A DNA stretch of 60,758 nt, from NCBI GenBank assembly GCA_964446115.1, contig CAYUNE010000030.1, positions 1 through 60,758 of the forward strand, in the 5' to 3' direction. Every line of letters begins with the position of its first letter. The stretch's first letter is position 1. This document shows, piece by piece, positions 33,714-41,836 of this stretch. Source of the stretch: CAYUNE01 sp964446115 (GTDB taxonomy: Bacteria > Desulfobacterota > Desulfobulbia > Desulfobulbales > Desulfobulbaceae). The notes under the pieces are model-generated. The model was not told the origin of the DNA, made no database searches, and worked only from the letters and a program-made list of their open reading frames with translations. A program made the position numbers and the translations under genes.

Positions 33714-33742
33714 TTGACAGCAACGTGATGAGGTGTTATTTT
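33714..33742 (+). promoter_or_regulatory. Promoter of the tRNA-Ser pair
   Basis: TTGACA (33714-33719), 17-bp spacer, TATTTT (33737-33742), ending about 16 bp before the first tRNA-Ser. A near-consensus sigma-70 promoter. Confidence 0.75.
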
Positions 33743-33758
33743 TACAATTTCCTGACCG

Positions 33759-33844
33759 GGAGGGATGGCCGAGTGGTTGAAGGCGGCGGTCTTGAAAACC
33801 GTTGAACGAAAGTTCCGTGGGTTCGAATCCTACTCCCTCCGCCA
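33759..33844 (+). tRNA. tRNA-Ser (anticodon TGA)
   Basis: An 86-nt class II tRNA with acceptor GGAGGGA/TCCCTCC, discriminator G, encoded CCA, anticodon loop CTTGAAA (TGA), variable arm GAAC-GAAA-GTTC and T-loop GGTTCGAATCC. It decodes UCA/UCG/UCU family codons. Confidence 0.95.
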
Positions 33845-33870
33845 GTGCCAGAAAATCAGTCTTTTCATGC

Positions 33871-33963
33871 GGAGAGATGACCGAGCCGGCTGATGGTGCT
33901 CGCCTGCTAAGCGAGTGTGGGGGTTATACTCCACCGAGGGTTCGAATCCCTCTCTCTCCGCCA
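33871..33963 (+). tRNA. tRNA-Ser (anticodon GCT)
   Basis: A 93-nt class II tRNA with acceptor GGAGAGA/TCTCTCC, encoded GCCA, anticodon arm CTCGC-CTGCTAA-GCGAG (anticodon GCT), long variable arm and T-loop GGTTCGAATCC. It decodes AGC/AGU. It lies 26 bp after tRNA-Ser(TGA), so the two are co-transcribed. Confidence 0.95.
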
Positions 33964-34000
33964 CTCTTTTTTCTCCGCAGCGCCCCCTTGCGGCACTCCC

Positions 34001-34474
34001 CTACCAGCCCCAGAGCAGACTGCGCTTCACCCAGCCGGTGACTCCCTTTTCATGCCTTACCTTCACCCAGCCGTTTTTTTTCTGTAAGGTCTCAAAAACC
34101 ACGCCGTAATAGGCCTTGCCCACGATGCGGTTTTTGGTGCCCGGACCGCTGCGGATGTTGATCTTTTTGTTTTTGCGGCGGTGCACCTTGACGATCATGT
34201 GGGGTTTTCTGTTGACCACTGTCTTGTAGACCCAGCCGATATCGTTTTCGAAATCCTTGACCCGGTACCAGTTTCCCTTGCGTTTGAGGACCATGAGCGG
34301 AAAGCCCTTGGAGAGCTTCCACTTCACCTTGTACTTTTTCCCCGGACCGGTGCGCATGTTGACGTTGTCCTGAGCCACGCTGAGCATGATGGCCCGGGCC
34401 GGCGTCCCCGTTGCCGTAAGGAGAAGAACGGCGAGGAGCACTCCTGTCAAGACCGGTGAATAGAGATGCTTCAT
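34001..34474 (-). CDS. Periplasmic protein with two bacterial SH3 domains
   Basis: A 157-residue secreted protein: signal peptide 1-28 (LLAVLLLTATGTPARA), then two SH3b domains (about 32-92 and 95-155), each with the core NMRTGPG or NIRSGPG and a GWV turn. SH3b domains often bind peptidoglycan or act as targeting modules. No catalytic domain is fused. It is the last gene in a minus-strand group after the NapH-like protein (87 bp). Confidence 0.88.
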   Translation of the reverse strand: MKHLYSPVLTGVLLAVLLLTATGTPARAIMLSVAQDNVNMRTGPGKKYKVKWKLSKGFPLMVLKRKGNWYRVKDFENDIGWVYKTVVNRKPHMIVKVHRRKNKKINIRSGPGTKNRIVGKAYYGVVFETLQKKNGWVKVRHEKGVTGWVKRSLLWGW

Positions 34475-34561
34475 GTCTGTTGCGAGAGGTTTTCGTTGAA
34501 TTTTCTATTTTCTGAATCCGCGAGCGTTCGTGGGTGCGATCATGAAAATGGGGTCGCGGAT

Positions 34562-35443
34562 TCAGGTATTTTCCCTGGAAAGTCCGTCCAGCAGAGGATA
34601 ACCGGCCACTTCCAGTGATATGGCGCCGAACCCGCAGGCAATGGTCATGCATTTCATACAGTTGATACATTCGGCGCTGCCGGGATTTTCGTTGAATTTC
34701 ACTCCCATGGGGCAGACCCGGTGGCAGGCGTTACAGCCGGTGCACTTCTCCTCGTCAAGCCGCAACCGCACCAGGCTGATCCGGTTGAAGAGGGAGTAGA
34801 AGGCTCCCAGCGGGCAGGTGGTCCGGCAGAAGGGCCGGCTGGCCGGCACGCTCCAGATGACGAAACCCACCAGAATAATCACTTTATTGTAGAAAAGAAA
34901 GCCGATTGTGGCCCGGAGATCCGGCTGCAGAAAGACCATGGGGATCCCCGCCTCCAGGGTGCCGGCCGGGCAGACGTACTTGCAGAACCAGGGCTTGCCC
35001 ATGCCGAAATCATCCACCAGCAGCAGGGGCAGGAGGATGACGAACAGGAGCAGCATGGCGTATTTGACCGGGTTGAGGAGAGCGGGTACGTCATACTTGC
35101 GGGAGGGAATTTTGTGGAGGAGTTCCTGAACGAGGCCGAAGGGGCAGGCCCAGCCGCAGATAAACCTGCCGAAGGCAGCCCCCAGCAGCCCCATGGAACC
35201 GACGACAAAGGTTCCCAGATAATACTGTCCCCCTTCAAGGGCAAAGCGCACACCCAGGAGCAGCTGCTGCAGGCTGCCGATGGGGCAGTAGGTGGTTGAT
35301 GCGGGACAGGAGTAGCAGTTGAGGCCCGGGGCGCAGATCACCTTCAGGGGACCCTGGTAAATCGTCCGGCTGATGGGAAAACCAAGGTATCCGTTCATCA
35401 ACAGCAGCCAGACGGCCTGTATCCATTTTCTCGCGATTTCCAT
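34562..35443 (-). CDS. NapH/YccM-like polyferredoxin membrane protein
   Basis: A 293-residue inner-membrane protein with about five hydrophobic segments. It has four Cys-Pro motifs on the membrane part (CYSCPASTTYCP, CGWACPFG, CKYVCPAG, CRTTCPLGAF) and two C-terminal [4Fe-4S] ferredoxin motifs (CTGCNACHRVCP and CINCMKCMTIACG). This is the NapH/NosR/CcoG-related fold that moves electrons from quinol or thiols across the membrane. No reductase partner is adjacent, so the acceptor is unknown. Confidence 0.88.
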   Translation of the reverse strand: MEIARKWIQAVWLLLMNGYLGFPISRTIYQGPLKVICAPGLNCYSCPASTTYCPIGSLQQLLLGVRFALEGGQYYLGTFVVGSMGLLGAAFGRFICGWACPFGLVQELLHKIPSRKYDVPALLNPVKYAMLLLFVILLPLLLVDDFGMGKPWFCKYVCPAGTLEAGIPMVFLQPDLRATIGFLFYNKVIILVGFVIWSVPASRPFCRTTCPLGAFYSLFNRISLVRLRLDEEKCTGCNACHRVCPMGVKFNENPGSAECINCMKCMTIACGFGAISLEVAGYPLLDGLSRENT

Positions 35444-35572
35444 GTAGTCAAGGGATGGCTGAGGATAAACCGCCCGGGTGTCCCAGGGCGGAATCCGTGG
35501 TTATGACGGCCCGAGATCGTCTCTGCGGCCGGTGCTTCCAAGAGGCCAACTGTAAATGGTGTACCCGGAAAG

Positions 35573-37369
35573 TCAATACTGTATTGACCTGAATTTTTCG
35601 ATCTGCGAGCGGTACATCTCCCCGTTTTCCGGATCCAGCTCAATGGCGCGCTCTTCCATGTCAATGGCCTCGTTGCTCATGCCGTTGGCCCAGAGGGCCG
35701 TTGCCAGGGTGTCGAGGATATAGCCGCGCCGTTTTTTCGCCGCCGCTTTTTCGGCAAGATCCAGGGCGCGCCGCGGGTCCCTGAGCTCCTGTTTATGGGC
35801 GGTGAGGAGCATCCAGGCCAGGTTGTTCATGATATCGGCATCGTCGTCGGCCCGCTCCAGGGCCTGTTCATAGGCGGCGAGGGCCTTCTCTTCCATCTTC
35901 CTGTCCTGCATGAGATCACCCAGCAACCGGTACCAGAGGGCGTTGTGCGGATCGGTGCGGATCCGGTCGTGGAGGACCGCTTCCAGATATTCGGCTCCGT
36001 GGGAGCGATCCGGGGCGCTGGCGGGCATGAGGCGGGTTGCGCCGATGGCACCACCGACAACGAGAAAGTAAAGAATCATCGATATGATGATTTTCCGGTC
36101 CTGCCGGACGATGAGCGCCGGGTTGCGGACGCATTTGCGCAGGAAGTCGATGCGTTCGCCGATACCGAAATGGTGCCAGTTTTTCCGGTCGCGGATATTG
36201 CCGCTGAGGGCGGCAATGGTCTCGAAGGCGCTGATGAGCGCTTCCGGGTCGCCCGTGGTTCTGAAGACATGCAGGTCCGCCTGGCGTTCAAAGTTGCGGA
36301 TAAAGTACCCGAAGATGAAACGGAAGTAGATGAGCATCATCAGCAGCATGGGAAGGCCGTTGAGGATCGCTGCGATCGTCTCCGGGTTGACGCGGAGCAG
36401 CTTGATCAATCGGTAAGGCAGGCCGCTGTCGAGAATCAGGAAGTAGATGGGTTCGGCAACAAAGCCGCTGAGCAGGCTGAAACCGAGAAAGAGCAGGAGG
36501 TAGAGCGGCAGGTGCCGTCCCTTGATATGACCGATTTCATGGGCGACCACAGCTTCGATTTCCTCCGGTGACAGGGCGCTGAGCAGTCCCGGGGTAATCA
36601 GCAGGTAGCGAAATCCGGGAAGAAATCCCATGATTGCCGCGGTGAGCATGCGGCCGCCGAACAGCGGCCACAGGTAGATACCCACGGAGAAGTTCTGACG
36701 CCGGCAAAATGCCTCGATGCGGTTGCGGATCTCGCCGGCGGGCAGGGGGCGGCAGTCCCAGAGCCGGAGGACCAGCGGCGGAAAGATGACGATGAGAAAA
36801 AGCAGAAAAAGACCGAAGAGGAGAAGATCGCCCCAGGGTGAATCCAGCAGTTTATCCAGCCCTTTGACGGGCAGCAGGGTGAGGAGATCGAAGACATAGG
36901 AAAGTGCCAGCCAGGGCAGAACAATGGGAAGATTGGTTCTGATGTTGATGAGGATGAAGCGCCCCGTTCCCGGGGGCGGTTGAAAGATTTCCCCATAGCT
37001 CCGGTGGGCCCGGGACCAGAGGATGGCCAGCAGCAGAAAGTAAAAGCAAAGGCCCAGGGTGTCCACCAGGGCCGGAAAGGTGTCGTGCGGAAAGATGGTG
37101 TTGAAATAATATTTTATGTCAAGGCCATAGACACAAAAACAGAACAGCAGAACCGCAAGGATGGTGAGTTTTCTCTCTGCCTGGAAATAGGCGGCGGCCG
37201 TATGGATACGTCGGCCGAAAGTCCGGGCGGCAACGAGATAAAAGGCGGAAAAGAGCAGCAGCAGCGCCAAAACGAGGAGACCCGGGGAGAGCCATGGCTC
37301 CGCCGGAACCGAGGCGGTGGAAAAGACCAAAATGATAACGAGAAAGGAGATAAGGTTGTTATATATCAC
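35573..37369 (-). CDS. M48-family membrane metalloprotease with C-terminal TPR
   Basis: A 598-residue protein. The N-terminal half has several membrane helices (1-45, 68-90, 105-120, 140-200). The M48 site VVAHEIGHIKGRH is at residues 275-286 (His277, Glu278, His281). Further helices follow, then a TPR region of about 130 residues (LWYRLLGDLMQDRKMEEKALAAYEQALERA and AIELDPENGEMY) at the C-terminus. M48 enzymes such as HtpX and BepA act on membrane or outer-membrane proteins; membrane-embedded M48 plus TPR suggests quality control with a substrate-recognition module. Its substrate is unknown. Confidence 0.88.
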   Translation of the reverse strand: MIYNNLISFLVIILVFSTASVPAEPWLSPGLLVLALLLLFSAFYLVAARTFGRRIHTAAAYFQAERKLTILAVLLFCFCVYGLDIKYYFNTIFPHDTFPALVDTLGLCFYFLLLAILWSRAHRSYGEIFQPPPGTGRFILINIRTNLPIVLPWLALSYVFDLLTLLPVKGLDKLLDSPWGDLLLFGLFLLFLIVIFPPLVLRLWDCRPLPAGEIRNRIEAFCRRQNFSVGIYLWPLFGGRMLTAAIMGFLPGFRYLLITPGLLSALSPEEIEAVVAHEIGHIKGRHLPLYLLLFLGFSLLSGFVAEPIYFLILDSGLPYRLIKLLRVNPETIAAILNGLPMLLMMLIYFRFIFGYFIRNFERQADLHVFRTTGDPEALISAFETIAALSGNIRDRKNWHHFGIGERIDFLRKCVRNPALIVRQDRKIIISMILYFLVVGGAIGATRLMPASAPDRSHGAEYLEAVLHDRIRTDPHNALWYRLLGDLMQDRKMEEKALAAYEQALERADDDADIMNNLAWMLLTAHKQELRDPRRALDLAEKAAAKKRRGYILDTLATALWANGMSNEAIDMEERAIELDPENGEMYRSQIEKFRSIQY

Positions 37370-37427
37370 GCCTGTCCCTACTGCTGGTAAGGGTCATGAT
37401 CCGGCGACCGGGGTAAAAAGGGCGTAT

Positions 37428-37527
37428 TTGGTTACAGGCACCGCATCTTCACTGAATATCTCCCGGCTGCATGGCGGGCTATAGCAGCCGGGAGAGATTA
37501 ATGTCGATCCGCAGCATCTGTGACCAA
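37428..37527 (-). repeat. Dispersed intergenic repeat, copy C (best preserved)
   Basis: A 100-bp element. Its ends are inverted (TTGGTTACAGGCACCGC at the left and, in reverse, TTGGTCACAGATGCTGC). It holds a perfect 11-bp internal hairpin (CTCCCGGCTGC / GCAGCCGGGAG). On the minus strand it carries ATTCAGTGAAGATGCGGTG, shared with copies A and B. It lies between the M48 gene and tRNA(CAT). The 318-bp gap 37370-37687 holds only this element, a short related motif (37567-37582) and the tRNA promoter. Confidence 0.6.
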
Positions 37528-37566
37528 TTACAGTTAGGAAGTATGATATACTGCAGGGTTACATGC

Positions 37567-37582
37567 CCCGTGATCGGTTACA
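37567..37582 (+). repeat. Short motif CCCGTGATCGGTTACA (repeat-end fragment)
   Basis: It matches the right end of the dispersed repeat and three other intergenic sites: CCCGTGAGCGCTTACA at 31492, CCCGTGATCGCTTTCA at 26580 and CCTGTAATCGCTAACA at 25926. Here and at 31492 it is followed by AAAGGGC and TATACCG. Confidence 0.4.
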
Positions 37583-37635
37583 AAAGGGCACTATACCGGG
37601 CCGGGCACCTTTTATCAATTTTTCTTGGGAATCTA

Positions 37636-37665
37636 TTGACAATTCCGAAATTCTGGAAGTATAGT
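37636..37665 (+). promoter_or_regulatory. Promoter of tRNA(CAT)
   Basis: TTGACA (37636-37641), 18-bp spacer, TATAGT (37660-37665), 22 bp ahead of the tRNA 5' end. Strong sigma-70 match. Confidence 0.75.
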
Positions 37666-37687
37666 TAAAAGTTTCAGTAGACGGTGC

Positions 37688-37764
37688 GGGCCTATAGCTC
37701 AGTTGGCTAGAGCCACCGGCTCATAACCGGTCGGTCCCTGGTTCGAGTCCAGGTAGGCCCACCA
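37688..37764 (+). tRNA. tRNA with CAT anticodon (tRNA-Ile2 or elongator tRNA-Met)
   Basis: A 77-nt tRNA with acceptor GGGCCTA/TAGGCCC, encoded ACCA, D-loop AGTTGGCTAGA, anticodon arm ACCGG-CTCATAA-CCGGT and T-loop GGTTCGAGTCC. It is not an initiator: the three G-C pairs of the anticodon stem are absent. The sequence resembles Ile2 (lysidine-modified) tRNAs of other bacteria more than elongator Met, but the assignment depends on TilS recognition. Confidence 0.9.
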
Positions 37765-37910
37765 ATAACCACCTTTAAAGACAAACGCGGCGGGCAGGCA
37801 AGGCCTACGGAAGAGGTGATGTTTCTCCCATGCAGTCAAGACAAACGGATACGACAGGCTACTCCCGCCATTGCTCCGCAACCGGAACAGGTGAGAGTAA
37901 TAGACTCTGA

Positions 37911-37943
37911 AAAGGCGCGTACCTTCGGGTAAGCGCCTTTTTT
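37911..37943 (+). terminator. Intrinsic terminator between tRNA(CAT) and the NIF3 gene
   Basis: Stem AAAGGCGC-TACC / GGTA-GCGCCTTT with a UUCG loop and a T run. It would end the tRNA transcript about 180 nt after the tRNA, leaving a 146-nt trailer (37765-37910) in which no gene is seen. Confidence 0.75.
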
Positions 37944-37952
37944 CTTGCATGG

Positions 37953-38786
37953 ATGATGATGCTCCGGGTTAAGGATGTAATGGACGCCATCGAAAGGATG
38001 GCACCGGCGGCGCTGGCCGCATCGTGGGACAATGTGGGACTGCTGATCGGCAGGCCCGACGGTGTTGTCGACGGTGTGCTGGTGGGCCTTGATCCCACCC
38101 TGGAACTCCTGGCCGAGGCCGGGGAGATCGGAGCCAATATGCTCGTGACCCATCACCCGATCATCTTCAAGCCCGTGAAGGCCCTGCGCACCGAAAGCCC
38201 CGACGGCCGTTTCATCCGTCGGGCCCTGGTGGACAACACCCATGTCATCGGCTGTCACACCAATTTCGACTCCGGCAATATCGGCGTCAACGATCTGCTG
38301 GGCCGCGGTCTGGGCCTGGAAAACCTGCGGCCCCTGGAGGACGGGGTTCCCTGCCCGGGTCGGCGGGAGCGGCTCTGCGGGCCGGGCCGGATCGGCGACT
38401 ATGAAAGCCCGCTGGGAACCCATGAGTTTCTGTCGCGGCTCATCCGTACCCTGTCGCCTCCCTGGCTGCTCAGTGCCGGTTCCGGACCGCAGAAGATCTC
38501 CCGGGTCGCGGTCTGCGGCGGTTCCGGTTCCGATCTCGCCGAAGCAGCCCTGGCCGCCGGGGCCGAAGTCTTTGTCACCGGTGAGGTGAAACATGCCACG
38601 GCCCGCTGGGCGGAAGACGCCGGTCTCTGGATCATCGACGCCGGCCATTTTGCCACCGAAAACCAGGCCATGGCATTTTTGGGCCGACAACTGCAGCAAT
38701 TCCTCGGCAGCCGTTGGCCCCATGTCCGGGTTACCGTATCCACGCGGCAGTCATCGCCGCTCACCCTGTTGAAATCGCATCCGTAA
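37953..38786 (+). CDS. NIF3-family dinuclear metal protein
   Basis: A protein of 277 residues with the NIF3/DUF34 blocks ASWDNVGLLIGRPD, VLVGLDPT, THHPIIFKP, CHTNFDSGNIGVND and, near the C-terminus, VFVTGEVKHATARWAEDAGLWIIDAGHFATEN. His pairs (THHP, GHFATE) form the two-metal centre. Often annotated as GTP cyclohydrolase I type 2, but the activity is not established. It precedes a zinc-ribbon protein gene, a common pairing. Confidence 0.9.
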   Translation: MMMLRVKDVMDAIERMAPAALAASWDNVGLLIGRPDGVVDGVLVGLDPTLELLAEAGEIGANMLVTHHPIIFKPVKALRTESPDGRFIRRALVDNTHVIGCHTNFDSGNIGVNDLLGRGLGLENLRPLEDGVPCPGRRERLCGPGRIGDYESPLGTHEFLSRLIRTLSPPWLLSAGSGPQKISRVAVCGGSGSDLAEAALAAGAEVFVTGEVKHATARWAEDAGLWIIDAGHFATENQAMAFLGRQLQQFLGSRWPHVRVTVSTRQSSPLTLLKSHP

Positions 38787-38827
38787 CGATCCATATTCCA
38801 TAGAAGCCAGAGAAAAGGAGCACGACA

Positions 38828-39553
38828 TTGAAGCCTGAGATCAGCACCCTTATCGACCTGCAGAACATAGATCTGGAAATCGCCGCTTTTGAGAAAGATA
38901 TCAGTGACCGCGAAGGCGAACTGCAACGACGCGAGTCCGAGATCGCCGCCAAACAGAGCGCCATTGAGGAGCTCAACGAGAGAATCGCCGCCGGATTGCG
39001 GCGCCAGCGCGAACTCACCGCGGAAAACGAGGCGGCGCAGATCCGCATCAAGGATCGCCAGAACAAGATGATGAAGGTGCAGACAAGCCGGGAACACCAG
39101 GCCCTGCTCAAGGAAATCGAAGACTCCAAGCGCATCCTCAAGGAGAGCGAGGAGCGGATCATCGAGATCATGGAGGAGGTGGAGCGGCTCAAAAAGGAGA
39201 GCGAGGAGCTGCAGAATCTCTGCTTGGGTGAAAAGAAAATTCTGGAAGAGGAGATCACCAGCGTTGCCGAAGACGTCAAGAAGATCAACAGCAGGAAAAA
39301 GACCGTTGCCGCCAAGCGCGACAAGGTTGCGGTGGAGCTCAAGGCCTCGCTGCTCAAGCGTTACAACCTGCTGCTGCAAAGGCGCTCCGGACAGGCCGTT
39401 GCCCTGGTCAGCAGGGAAAGTGTCTGCCAGGGATGCCATATGACCATCCCCGCCCAGCAGTTCAACGAGATCCGCAAGGGCAACAAGATTCACTACTGCC
39501 CCACCTGCCAGCGTTTTCTCTACTTCATCGAGGAAGAAGAGGAGTCGGCGTGA
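38828..39553 (+). CDS. Zinc-ribbon coiled-coil protein (CT398-like)
   Basis: A protein of 241 residues: residues 1-185 are a long coiled coil rich in Glu/Lys/Arg, and the C-terminal C4 zinc ribbon is CQGCHMTI...YCPTCQRFLYF. Such proteins recur next to NIF3 genes, and the Chlamydia homologue binds sigma-54 and flagellar components. The exact role is unknown. The stop overlaps the GTG start of the RNase HI gene (GTGA). Confidence 0.88.
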   Translation: MKPEISTLIDLQNIDLEIAAFEKDISDREGELQRRESEIAAKQSAIEELNERIAAGLRRQRELTAENEAAQIRIKDRQNKMMKVQTSREHQALLKEIEDSKRILKESEERIIEIMEEVERLKKESEELQNLCLGEKKILEEEITSVAEDVKKINSRKKTVAAKRDKVAVELKASLLKRYNLLLQRRSGQAVALVSRESVCQGCHMTIPAQQFNEIRKGNKIHYCPTCQRFLYFIEEEEESA

Positions 39554-40173
39554 GTCGGCTGCACCGGCGGGAGCGCCAGGTTTTGCTGACGCTTGCCGAA
39601 AGGCTTGACGGCGACCGGCTCAACCGGTGGTTTCCGGACATGGGGGCGGCCCGGGTGCGGGCCGTGCTGCGCCGTCTGGCGGGCGAGGAGACCGGTTCCC
39701 CTGCCCCCGCCGATCCGCCGGATGCCGGAAAGGCCGCGGGGAACGGGGAGGAATACCATCTCTACTGCGACGGCGCCTCCCGGGGCAACCCCGGCGAGGC
39801 CGGTGCCGGTTTCGTGCTGCTGGACGCCGGCGGCAACGAACTGCTCACCGGTTCGCACTATCTGGGAAGATGCACCAACAACATCGCCGAGTATCGGGCG
39901 CTGATTGCCGGGCTGGAGGAAGCCGCCCGCCTCGGCTGCCGCACCTTGCGCATTTTTCTCGATTCCCAGCTCATCGTCCGGCAGCTGCAGGGCAGTTACA
40001 GGGTCAAGAATGCCAATCTCAAACCGCTCTATGGCCGGGTGCGGGAACTGCTTGAAGGGTTTGACCGGTGGCGCATCGGGCATGTCCCCCGTGCCGAGAA
40101 CCGTCGGGCGGACGAACTTGCCAACCGGGGGATTGACGGCCGCAGCGGCCCGCGTTGCCGATCCGGAACGTGA
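39550..40173 (+). CDS. Ribonuclease HI with N-terminal extension
   Basis: A protein of 207 residues from a GTG start at 39550 that overlaps the preceding TGA. An upstream ATG in the same frame would run antiphase through the zinc-ribbon gene and is rejected. Residues 1-65 form a helical, Ala/Pro-rich extension. The RNase H fold (68-205) has Asp74 (YCDGASRGNPG), Glu114 (NIAEYRAL), Asp138 (FLDSQLI) and Asp188 (RRADELAN), a full DEDD set. It cleaves RNA in RNA-DNA hybrids. The stop codon ends a few bases before the RNase P RNA. Confidence 0.9.
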   Translation: MSRLHRRERQVLLTLAERLDGDRLNRWFPDMGAARVRAVLRRLAGEETGSPAPADPPDAGKAAGNGEEYHLYCDGASRGNPGEAGAGFVLLDAGGNELLTGSHYLGRCTNNIAEYRALIAGLEEAARLGCRTLRIFLDSQLIVRQLQGSYRVKNANLKPLYGRVRELLEGFDRWRIGHVPRAENRRADELANRGIDGRSGPRCRSGT

Positions 40174-40175
40174 AA

Positions 40176-40533
40176 AAGGGGTGGCCGCATGATCGCTCCG
40201 GCGAATTGCCGGGGAGGAAAGTCCGAACACCGCAGGGCACGGTGGTTCGTAACGCGAACTCCGGGTAACCGGGGGAAAGTGCCACAGAAAAGATACCGCC
40301 CGGCCTCGGCCGGGTAAGGGTGAAATGGCGAGGTAAGAGCTCACCGCCTTCGTGGTGACACGGAGGGCAGGGTAAACCCCACCGGGTGCAAGACCAAATA
40401 GGGAGACGTTTGAGGGCGGCCCGTCCGATGTCTCCGGGTAGGTCGCACGAGGTGCCGGGTGACCGGCATCCCAGATAAATGATCATGGCTCCGCAGCCGC
40501 GGAGGACAGAATTCGGCTTACAGGCCACCCCTT
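40176..40533 (+). ncRNA. rnpB: RNase P RNA (bacterial type A)
   Basis: About 358 nt with the universal core: GAGGAAAGTCCGAACACCGC near the 5' end (CR I), GGTGAAATGGCGAGGTAAGAGC (P10/11 region), GAGGGCAGGGTAAACCCCACC, and near the 3' end ACAGAATTCGGCTTACAGGCC. The 5' AAAAGGGGTGGCC pairs with 3' GGCCACCCCTTTTT (helix P1). It processes the 5' leader of tRNAs. The 5' end is only a few bases after the rnhA-type stop, so the two share a transcript. Confidence 0.95.
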
Positions 40534-40589
40534 TTTCATGCTCCGGACCGGGCGTGTCTCCACCTTTCACAACAACAGGATGAATCGAG

Positions 40590-41798
40590 GTGCCAGTGAC
40601 GACAACACTCCCGGTGGGGGTGATCATCCCGGCCGCCGGCCGCGGCAGCCGCATGGGGGGATCGCTGCCCAAGCAGTTTCTTGAACTTGACGGCAGACCC
40701 ATCCTTGTCCGTACCCTGGGAGTCTTCCTGGTGCTGCCGGAAATTACCCGGGTGGTGGTGCCGGTGGCTGCGGACCGCTTCGCAGAGGCCGCGGCTCTCC
40801 TCAAGGGTTTTTTTCCGGAGGAGATGGGCAGCCGGCTGCGGCTTGTCCGCGGCGGCAGCAGCCGGCAGTTGTCGGTGCGTGCCGGTCTTGCCGCTCTGCC
40901 TGCGGATATTGAGGTGGTGCTGGTGCATGACGGGGCCCGTCCCCTGGTGACGCCGCAGATCATCCGCGCCTGTCTGCGACGGGCCGTAGACGGGGCGGTC
41001 ATTACCGCCGTTGAGATCAGGGATACCCTGAAAAGGGTCTCAGCCTCCCGGGTCAGGGAAACCATTGACCGCAGCCACATCCACGCAGCCCAGACCCCCC
41101 AGGGAGCACCCAGGTCTCTTTTCATCCGGGCATTCGAGCGGGCCGAGGCGGATAACTTCCACGGCACCGACGAGGCCTCGCTGTTTGAGCATGCCGCCCT
41201 GCCGGTGGCGGTGGTTCCGGGAAGTGAAGAAAATATCAAGATTACCAGGCCCGGCGATCTGGAACTTGCCCTGGCGATCATCGCCGGGCGACGGGCTGCC
41301 GCCGGTGCTGGAACAGGGGAGAGAATGAAAATCGGTCACGGCTTCGATGCCCACCGGCTGGTCCGGGACAGAAATCTCATTCTCGGCGGAGTGAAGATCG
41401 ACCATGAACTGGGCCTACTGGGCCATTCCGATGCCGATGTGCTCACCCATGCGCTTATGGATGCGATCCTCGGCGCCCTGGGATGCGGTGATATCGGCCA
41501 CCATTTTCCGGATTCCGATCCGGATCTGAAAGATATCGACAGCCTCACCCTGCTGGCGCGGGTTATGGAAATAGCCGCCGGACAGGGCTACGAGATCGCC
41601 AACTGCGACATGACCCTGGTCTGCCAGCGTCCCAGGCTGGCGCCCTTGCTTCCAAAGATGCGTGAAAATCTGGCCGCGGTCTGCGGCATTTCCCCGGACG
41701 GGATCAATATCAAGGCAACGACAACGGAAAAGATGGGCCCCTTCGGCCGCGGCGAGGGCATCGGCGCCCATGCTGTTGTCCTGCTGCGCCGCTGCTAG
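40590..41798 (+). CDS. ispDF: Bifunctional IspDF (MEP cytidylyltransferase / MEcPP synthase)
   Basis: A protein of 402 residues. Residues 1-235 are IspD (IPAAGRGSRMGGSLPKQFLEL, LVHDGARPLV, AAQTPQGAPRSLF). Residues 246-402 are IspF (MKIGHGFDAHRL, GGVKIDHELGLLGHSDADVL, IGHHFPDSDPDLKDIDS, NIKATTTEKMGPFGRGEGI). Together they carry out two non-consecutive MEP-pathway steps toward isoprenoids; such fusions are known in alpha-, epsilon- and some deltaproteobacteria. The start is GTG with AGGA about 10 nt upstream. Confidence 0.95.
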   Translation: MPVTTTLPVGVIIPAAGRGSRMGGSLPKQFLELDGRPILVRTLGVFLVLPEITRVVVPVAADRFAEAAALLKGFFPEEMGSRLRLVRGGSSRQLSVRAGLAALPADIEVVLVHDGARPLVTPQIIRACLRRAVDGAVITAVEIRDTLKRVSASRVRETIDRSHIHAAQTPQGAPRSLFIRAFERAEADNFHGTDEASLFEHAALPVAVVPGSEENIKITRPGDLELALAIIAGRRAAAGAGTGERMKIGHGFDAHRLVRDRNLILGGVKIDHELGLLGHSDADVLTHALMDAILGALGCGDIGHHFPDSDPDLKDIDSLTLLARVMEIAAGQGYEIANCDMTLVCQRPRLAPLLPKMRENLAAVCGISPDGINIKATTTEKMGPFGRGEGIGAHAVVLLRRC

Positions 41799-41836
41799 CG
41801 AGAGCCCGCATTTATTTCAGGATAGGGTTTCGGGGT

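Noticed and set aside
39433..39549. An earlier ATG start for the RNase HI gene
   Set aside because: It would encode the zinc-ribbon region in a different frame with no RNase H similarity; the GTG at 39550 overlapping the previous stop is the better start.
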